Assembly: GCA_963841105.1 (NCBI GenBank)
Contig: CAWJCB010000024.1
Location: forward strand, 248,001 to 312,000
Source of the DNA: VAZQ01 sp963841105
GTDB lineage: Bacteria; Pseudomonadota; Alphaproteobacteria; Rhizobiales; Xanthobacteraceae
Direction of reading: 5' to 3'
Length of the DNA stretch: 64,000 bases
Both the position numbers and the translations under genes were made by a program. The notes beneath the pieces were generated by a model, which searched no databases, was not told the origin of the DNA, and saw only the letters and a program-made list of their open reading frames with translations. This document shows, in pieces, positions 58,476 to 64,000 of this stretch; the stretch's first letter is position 1; every line of letters starts with the position of its first letter.

Positions 58476-58974
58476 CCTTGACCTCGGGGAAAAGCGCCAT
58501 CAGTGGCGCATGCGCCTTCTTCCAGACCATGATCGAACGCTCGTATTCGATCACCACCAGGCCGTCCTGATTGACGCCGCGCGTGCGCACCTTCACCACG
58601 CCTTGCGAAGGTCGCGACTTCGATTCGCGCACGCTGATGACCTCGGATTCGGAGTAGAGCGTATCGCCGGGAAACACCGGATTTGGCAGCTTGATGTAGT
58701 CCCAACCCAATGCAAAGCCATTCTCGCTCAGATCGGAGACGCCCAAGCCGGCAATGACCGAGAGCGTCAGCGCGCTGTTGACCAGCGGCTTCTTGAACTC
58801 CGTCCGGCTGGCATAATCCGTATTGAAATGGATCTGGTTGGTGTTGTTGGTGATCATGGTGAACTGGATGTTGTCGGTCTCCGTGATGGTGCGACCGAGT
58901 TGACTGCGATAAATATCACCCACCGCGAAATCCTCGAAGAAGCGGCCGCTCCATCCTTGCTTCACGATGCCCAT
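58468..58974 (-). CDS. MaoC-like dehydratase (hydratase)
   Basis: 168 aa with the hotdog hydratase-2 fold: SGRFFEDFAVGDIYRSQLGR, TITETDNIQFTMITNNTNQI (DN....T...N..H region with D and H as catalytic pair), HFNTDYASRTEFKKPLVNSA and LTLSVIAGLGVSDLSENGFA. MaoC enzymes add water to enoyl-CoA in R-specific fashion or act on mesaconyl- and methylmalyl-type CoA esters. Overlap with the CaiB gene shows co-transcription. Together with CaiB and the acyl-CoA dehydrogenase it would hydrate the enoyl-CoA product. Confidence 0.9.
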   Translation of the reverse strand: MGIVKQGWSGRFFEDFAVGDIYRSQLGRTITETDNIQFTMITNNTNQIHFNTDYASRTEFKKPLVNSALTLSVIAGLGVSDLSENGFALGWDYIKLPNPVFPGDTLYSESEVISVRESKSRPSQGVVKVRTRGVNQDGLVVIEYERSIMVWKKAHAPLMALFPEVKDA

Positions 58975-58996
58975 CGCAGCTCTCCTACAGTCGCCG

Positions 58997-59070
58997 TCAT
59001 TCCGGGGCGCCGCAAGTCGGCTCTCAGCCGACGGCGGCTCCCTCGCTGCGCTCAGGACCCGGAATGACAG
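58997..59070. repeat. Second copy of the CATTCCGGG/CCCGGAATG inverted repeat
   Basis: Bounded by TCATTCCGGGG and CCCGGAATGACAG, as at 17867-17943, with a different interior (gccgcaagtcggctctcagccgacggcgg). It lies between the quinone oxidoreductase and MaoC genes, inside what could otherwise be one long transcript. Confidence 0.85.
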
Positions 59071-59099
59071 GGATTGCTTCGTCAGCTACGCTTCCTGCA

Positions 59100-60078
59100 T
59101 CACGGGACCATCACGATCTTGCCGAAGAAATCACGCGACTCCATGAGAGCCTCGGCCTCGCCGAGGCTGGCGAGCGGAAAAGTGCGCACGTGCGGTTTCT
59201 TGATCAGCCCTTCCGCCATCTCCACCATGCCGCGGGTCACATCCGCTTTGGTATAGCCGTTCGAGCCGCAGATTTTTATTTCGCGCTGCCAGATGTAGCG
59301 AATATCGGTGCGCGCGTCGAAGCCCGCCGTGGCTCCGCAGGTCAATAATTTGCCGTGGAGCCTGAGGGTGCGAATGGACGGATTCCAGGTGTCGCCGCCG
59401 GTGAAGTTCACGCAGATGTCCACGCCCTTCTTGCCGCTGATGCGCCAGGCTTCGCGGGAAAAATCGTGCGTGCTGTAGTTGATGGTGAAGTCGGCGCCGA
59501 GCTCCGCAAGCCGCCTGCACTTCTCGTCCGTGCCCGCGCAGGCGATGATCCGGCCGCCATGCGCTTTCACGACCTGCACCACCGCCGTGCCGACGCCGCC
59601 GCTTGCACCGAGCACGAGAACGAGATCGTTCGGCTGCATGTCGCCGTTGGTGAACAACATCCGGTAGGTCGTGCCGTAATTCGCCGGGATGGCTGCGGCC
59701 TCAACAAATGAAAGGCGCGGGTCGAGCGGAATCACGAAGTCATGCGGCATGCGGCACATACTCCGCCATCCCCCCCTGCACCTCCTCTCCCATCATGCCT
59801 TCATTGGTGAGAGGGTCCACGAGGCAGCGGTCGCCGACCTTCCATCCCTTCACGTCCGTACCGATGGCGGCCACCTCGCCGGCCACATCACCACCGGAGA
59901 TCCACGGCATCGGGACTGGAAAACCCGGCATCCCGCGGCGCACGAAAATATCGAAATAGTTCAGCCCGCACGCCTTGACGCGGACCAGCAGGTCGCCCGG
60001 CCCAATCTTCGGATCGGGAAAATCGCGGTAGACGATGTTCTCGATGCCGCCCTGCTTTTCGATGACTGCTGCTTTCAT
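59100..60078 (-). CDS. Quinone-oxidoreductase-like zinc-independent dehydrogenase; one frame break
   Basis: MDR-family NAD(P)H-dependent enzyme. From ATG 60078: MKAAVIEKQGGIENIVYRDF, ACGLNYFDIFVRRGMPGFPV, PWISGGDVAGEVAAIGTDVK. The frame breaks near 59747 at GGMAEYV and resumes with RMPHDFVIPLDPRLSFVEAA, then LVLGASGGVGTAVVQVVKAH (NADPH-binding AxxGGVG) and RTFPLASLGEAEALMESRDF. Deleting one base gives 325 aa, the family norm. Zinc ligands of alcohol dehydrogenases are absent, as in the QOR branch. It starts 14 bp after the molybdenum hydroxylase large-subunit stop, so it is co-transcribed with it. Confidence 0.87.
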
Positions 60079-60092
60079 GCTTGCCTCCGAGA

Positions 60093-62482
60093 TCACACTT
60101 TGCCCAGCGCCTTGAGAATGACCTCGGGGGTCATTGGCTGTGTGGCAACGCGCGCGCCGAACGGTCGCAGCGCATCGTTCACCGCATTCATCACCACCGC
60201 GGGCGCCGCTCCCGTGCCGGATTCCCCAACCCCTTTCGCGCCGAGCTCGGATACTGAAGTGAGAGTGTGCACGTGGGCGACATCGATGTCCGGCATTTCG
60301 CCCGCCATCGGCGTGAGATAGTCGGCCATGGTTCCATTCACCAGCTGGCCGGCGTCGTCATAGATGCAATGCTCGTAGAGAGCGCCGCCTATCCCCTGCA
60401 CGCAGCCGCCGCGGACCTGCTCGTCCGCCAATTGCGGGTTGATCACGCGGCCGCAATCCTCGACCACCCAGTGCTTCAACAGCCGGATGAAGCCGGTGTC
60501 AGGGTCGAGCTCGACATAGGCGCCGTGAATACCATTGGTGAAGATGTACAGATCTTCGAGCAGGCGATAGCGGCGGGTCACCGAGAGCACGGGCTGCACG
60601 CTGTTGGGCAGTTCGCCGACCTGGAAATGCCCGATCCGGCCGATCTCGGCCAGCGATATCCGCCGCCGCGCGCTGCCGGCATCGACCACATGTCCATCGA
60701 CGAGATCGAGCACCGAGGGTGCAGCCTGCAAGAGTGTTCCTGCAAGCGAGAGAATCTCTGCCCGCAGCTCATGCGCGGCCTGGAATACTGCCTCGCCGCC
60801 GATCGCGGTCGCCCGGGACGCATAGGTGCCTCCGCCATAGGGAGTTGCATCGGTATCGCCGGAGATCACCCGCACCTGCTTCATGGGCACGCCAAGAACG
60901 CTGGCCGCGATCTGGGCCATCACGGTGTCGACGCCTTGCCCCTGCTCCGTCACTCCCACCGCGCAGATGATGCCGCCCCCCGGCTCGAGCTTGATGGTGC
61001 AGGCATCCTGGGAGGCGATCGGAGCGCCGCCGGCGCCGTAATATCCACGCGGGCCGGGCGCCGTTCCCTTGATGAAGGCCGCAATGCCGATCCCGCGATG
61101 GAGGCCCTGCTCCCTCAGCAACGCCTGCTCCTTTCGCAGCGCCGCGTAATCCATGCGCTCGACCAGAGTGTCGAGGCAGCGCTGGTGCGACATGTCCGCG
61201 ACCTTGATCCCTGCCGCCGTGACCCTCGGATAGGAATCGTCGGGCATGATGTTGCGGCGGCGAATCTCGATCGGATCGAGCCCGGTCGCCTCTGCCGCCC
61301 AATCCACCAGCGCTTCCCCGACGGAGTTGCCGATGGGGTGTCCGACAGCGCGATACTGGGACGTTGGTACCTTGTTCAAATAGACCACGGTCGCCTTGCC
61401 GCGGTAGTGCTTGTGCTTGTAGGGACCGCAGGTGATGTTGAGGATCTGATTGGCCTCGAAGACACTGGTGCGCGGGAACTGCGAATAGGCGCCGGCGCCG
61501 GAAAGAACGTCGATCTCGAAGCGCTTGAATCTCTCCCGACCTGCTCACTCCCATGCGCGCAGAGATGCGATTCTCCCGTGCATGAATATCCGACACGAAC
61601 GATTCAAGCCTGTCGGCGATGAACTTGACCGGCCGGCCAAGCGACATCGCCGCCGCTGTTGCCGCGATCTCATCGCCGAAGGTGTGAATCTTCAACCCGA
61701 ACGAGCCGCCGACGTCGGGCGCGACCACGCGGACATTGTGCTCGGGAACGCCCAGCGTGCGCGCGAACACCGTCTGAATCATGTGCGGGACCTGGCTGCT
61801 CGTATAGATGGTCAGCCGCGGCGTATGTTTGTCATAGTCGGCGAGGATGGCGCGGGGCTCGAGGCTCACCGCCGTGTGGCGGCCGAAATCGAACGTCCCG
61901 TCGACAATGATGTCGGCGGCCTGCATGGCGGCGTCTACCCCGCCAGTGTCGATCACCTTGCGGAAGGCAACATTGTCGCCGAGATCCGCATGCAGCACGG
62001 GCGCCTCCGGGTCGAGCGCGGTTTCCTTGTGCGCAACCGCGGGCAACTCCTGCCACTCAACTTCCACAAGCTCGGCGGCGTCCTCCGCGAGGGCGCGCGA
62101 CTGCGCCACCACCATCACGACCGGCTCACCGTGCCAACATGCCCGATCCACGGCCATCGGATATTGCGGGGCCGATTTCATGCCGGGAAAGCAGGTCAGC
62201 GTGCCCACCCAGGGCGCCGTGCACATCTTTGCAACATCGGCTCCGGTCATCACCTTGACCACGCCCGGCGGCTCGCAACGCTGCGCTTGTGTCGATGCGC
62301 AGGATTCGCGCGTGCGCATGCGGGCTGCGCACGAAGGCGGCATGCAGCATGCGCGGCAACGAGATGTCGTCGGTATACGTCCCCCGGCCGGCCACGGCAC
62401 GGTTCGCGCCGAGCCGCGAAAGCGTGCGGCCGACGTAGCTGTTCGGCCGATCAAGCGTGGTCAGGCGCGCCTTGGCATCCAT
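60093..62482 (-). CDS. Molybdenum hydroxylase large subunit (xanthine dehydrogenase family); two frame breaks
   Basis: The Mo-pterin cytosine dinucleotide-binding subunit of a three-subunit CO-dehydrogenase/xanthine-dehydrogenase-type enzyme. In order: N-terminal YVGRTLSRLGANRAVAGRGT and YTDDISLPRMLHAAFVRSPH; then after a break near 62278, VVKVMTGADVAKMCTAPWVG, VGGSFGLKIHTFGDEIAATA; after a second break near 61527, FEIDVLSGAGAY and then SQYRAVGHPIGNSVGEALVD; the end carries LGAKGVGESGTGAAPAVVMN with the catalytic Glu (GVGE). Removing one base at each break yields 795 aa, a normal length. The AYRCSFR motif of aerobic CO dehydrogenase is absent, so it hydroxylates another substrate, probably an aromatic or N-heterocycle or an aldehyde. 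Confidence 0.87.
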
Positions 62483-62957
62483 TTCGCGCTTTCAACGTGG
62501 CTTCGACTGCGTCGATGATGGCGTGATAGCCGGTGCAGCGGCAGTAGTTGCCGGAAAGGAACGCACGGATGTCGTCGCGCGAGAAAGGTTTCTCCTGCTT
62601 GAGGATCTCGGCCGCGGTCATCAGCATTCCGGGTGTGCAGTAGCCGCATTGCAGCGCGTTACGCTCGACAAATTTTTCCTGCAGGTCTGCGATCTCGCCG
62701 GTTTCCGTCAGCCCCTCGATGGTGACCACCTCGGACCCATCCGCCTGCGCCGCCAGCATCAGGCATCCCCGCACAACCACGCCGTCCACCCGCACCGAGC
62801 ACGCGCCGCAAATGCCGTGCTCGCATCCGATATGCGACCCGGTCAATCCGAGCTCACCGCGCAGGAAATCGACGAGATGCTGTCGCACCGCAACGGCGCG
62901 CGTGACGCGCTCCCCGTTCACCGTCAAGGTGATCGCAAGCTCCTCCTCCAGGCTCAT
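62451..62957 (-). CDS. Molybdenum hydroxylase 2Fe-2S subunit
   Basis: 168 aa from ATG 62957 (MSLEEELAITLTVNGERVTR). Two iron-sulfur sites of this family are complete: the plant-ferredoxin type IGCEHGICGACSVRVDGVVV with a fourth Cys in RGCLMLAAQ, and the helical type ALQCGYCTPGMLMTAAEILK with SGNYCRCTGYHAIIDAVEAT. It shuttles electrons from the Mo site to FAD. Its ATG overlaps the FAD subunit stop (ATGA) and its 3' end overlaps the large-subunit start by 32 bp, consistent with coupled translation in the order FAD, Fe-S, Mo. Confidence 0.95.
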   Translation of the reverse strand: MSLEEELAITLTVNGERVTRAVAVRQHLVDFLRGELGLTGSHIGCEHGICGACSVRVDGVVVRGCLMLAAQADGSEVVTIEGLTETGEIADLQEKFVERNALQCGYCTPGMLMTAAEILKQEKPFSRDDIRAFLSGNYCRCTGYHAIIDAVEATLKARNGCQGAPDHA

Positions 62958-63823
62958 TGCTGCGCCGCCCGTTGCGTGGCGCAATCGAGCGCGCGCCTGG
63001 TGAGCACGCGCTGCAGGTGAAGCTTGGTCGCGGGGCTCCCGAACGTGTTGTCGATGGGGTCCAGATCCTCGGCCAGAGCGGCGCAGGCGGCCTCGCTGAT
63101 GCTTGGCGACCAAATGCTGCCGTTGATTGCGGTCATTGCCCGCCCCGCAAGCGTCGGCTTGACCTCACTGCCGAAGTACACAAGACGCGCGTCGCTCATT
63201 ATTTGCTGGTCGCAGCGGACGTAACAGGCAAGGCCGGCAAGAGCGAAATCGCCCTGCCGGCGGCTGAGCTCCATGAACACTGACACATATTGGCGCTTCT
63301 GCTCAGGAACGCGCACCTCGACGAGAAGCTCATCCGGCCTGCGCGCGGTCTCATAGAGACCAAGGAAGAAGTCATCTGCGGCAATCGCGCGCCGGCCGCG
63401 CGTGCTTTCCACGACCACTTGTGCGCCGAGGGCGAGAATGCAGGCCGGCATTTCGGCGGCGGGATCGGCAAGCGCGATGCTGCCGCCAAATGTCCCGCGA
63501 TTGCGCACCGCGACGTGTGCCAGATGCGGCATGGCCTCGGCGATCAGCGGCAACCGTTGGGCAACAATCGGCGAATTCATGACCTCGGCATGCCGCGCCA
63601 GCGCCCCGATGCGCACGATGCCGTCCGAGAAGGAAATGCCTCTGAGCGCCTCGATGCGATTAATGTCGATCAGAAGCCTGGGTTGCGCCAGTCGCATGTT
63701 GAGGACCGGCATGAGGCTTTGCCCACCGGCGAGGATGCGCGCGTCGTCGCCATGCTCGGCCAGCAATTGCAGCGCATGTTCGAGGCTCTCCGCCCGCACA
63801 TAACTGAATCTCGGAGCCTTCAC
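62954..63823 (-). CDS. Molybdenum hydroxylase FAD-binding subunit
   Basis: About 289 aa from GTG 63823 (MKAPRFSYVRAESLEHALQL), with GAGGAGA eleven bases upstream; the longer frame begins at 63895 without a site. CoxM-type FAD-binding fold: ARILAGGQSLMPVLNMRLAQ (GGQSL.P), HLAHVAVRNRGTFGGSIALA (the RN.GT.GG.....P flavin motif), DFALAGLACYVRCDQQIMSD. It completes the three-subunit molybdenum hydroxylase. First gene of its operon; the 74 bp to the divergent UbiD gene at 63898 holds the promoters of both. Confidence 0.92.
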   Translation of the reverse strand: MKAPRFSYVRAESLEHALQLLAEHGDDARILAGGQSLMPVLNMRLAQPRLLIDINRIEALRGISFSDGIVRIGALARHAEVMNSPIVAQRLPLIAEAMPHLAHVAVRNRGTFGGSIALADPAAEMPACILALGAQVVVESTRGRRAIAADDFFLGLYETARRPDELLVEVRVPEQKRQYVSVFMELSRRQGDFALAGLACYVRCDQQIMSDARLVYFGSEVKPTLAGRAMTAINGSIWSPSISEAACAALAEDLDPIDNTFGSPATKLHLQRVLTRRALDCATQRAAQQ

Positions 63824-63897
63824 GCGCCGCTTTCTCCTCTCATGCTTGAGCAAGGTATGGGATAATGCGGTCGCAAGCGCAATCGGGAGAAGCAACA

Positions 63898-64000
63898 GTG
63901 GCCAACAAGGATCTGCGGGACTGGGTCAGCGGCGTTAAAGCCGCAGGCGAGCTCAAGGTGATCGAGGGCGCCGATCCCAAGGAAGAGATCGGCGGCATTG
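63898..64000 (+). CDS. UbiD family decarboxylase (5' part only)
   Basis: GTG 63898 is preceded by GGGAGA at eight bases. The visible 34 residues, MANKDLRDWVSGVKAAGELK and VIEGADPKEEIGGI, are the typical N-terminus of UbiD-family prenyl-FMN-dependent decarboxylases (about 500 residues). The protein runs off the window. UbiD enzymes decarboxylate aromatic or unsaturated acids reversibly. Divergence from a molybdenum hydroxylase operon suggests shared control and a joint aromatic pathway. Confidence 0.8.
   Translation, partial: MANKDLRDWVSGVKAAGELKVIEGADPKEEIGGI

Noticed and set aside
60093..63823. Aerobic CO dehydrogenase (coxMSL)
   Set aside because: The large subunit lacks the AYRCSFR active-site motif; the sequence at that place is SQYRAVGHP.
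1..64000. CRISPR arrays, transposases, prophage or integrated element
   Set aside because: No regularly spaced repeats, no transposase or integrase motifs, and no duplication of the tRNA-Lys 3' end were seen.

Overview
The window is high-GC DNA with tightly packed genes. It reads like the chromosome of an alphaproteobacterium of the order Hyphomicrobiales, near Bradyrhizobium, Rhodopseudomonas or Xanthobacteraceae. The grounds are a beta-1,3/1,6-glucan locus of the Bradyrhizobium ndvB/ndvC type, an AsnO-type amidotransferase, a class III PHA synthase, TRAP and CoA-ester catabolism genes, and several intergenic inverted repeats of a style common in that group. The species assignment is inference.

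Layout. 1-4.1 kb: cell-envelope core (DUF502 membrane protein, glmS, glmU). 4.2-9.8 kb: glucan locus (small membrane protein, GH17 membrane protein ndvC, small secreted protein, GH17-GT2 fusion ndvB). 9.8-20.3 kb: mixed housekeeping (M20 amidohydrolase, tRNA-Lys, ppc, PPOX-fold protein, FmdE-like secreted protein, MHS transporter, alpha/beta hydrolase). 20.4-29.7 kb: a minus-strand storage and carboxylate block (CoA-transferase, phaC, phaE, alcohol dehydrogenase, dctA, PrpF-type tautomerase, ThDP enzyme). 30.0-31.0 kb: three very small genes (33-aa membrane peptide, 57-aa protein, 46-aa Cys-rich metallothionein-like peptide) with two perfect TGTGA-N6-TCACA palindromes. 31.1-37.3 kb: a plus-strand operon of TRAP transporter, RidA, enamidase-like amidohydrolase and HpaB-type monooxygenase, which I read as uptake and opening of an N-heterocyclic or cyclic-amide substrate. 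37.4-43.6 kb: L,D-transpeptidase, cupin, then asnO overlapping a GCS2 carboxylate-amine ligase, an unusual pairing that suggests an amidated gamma-glutamyl-type peptide. 43.8-54.4 kb: about ten minus-strand catabolic genes (molybdopterin oxidoreductase, Tat amidohydrolase, nitroreductase, orphan binding protein, CMD protein, dienelactone hydrolase, dihydroxyphthalate-decarboxylase-like protein, thioesterase, acyl-CoA ligase). 54.6-64.0 kb: MmgE/PrpD protein, then a minus-strand run of molybdenum hydroxylase (three subunits), quinone oxidoreductase, MaoC, CaiB transferase and acyl-CoA dehydrogenase, divergent from a UbiD decarboxylase that leaves the window.

A notable technical point: eight otherwise normal genes carry ten frame breaks. 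By hand translation every one is repaired by removing exactly one base, after which each gene has a normal family length. This points to insertion errors in the assembly rather than gene decay, and I annotate these as CDS across the break.

No CRISPR array, prophage, transposase or plasmid origin was seen. All assignments come from reading translated sequence and motifs; no database search was run.
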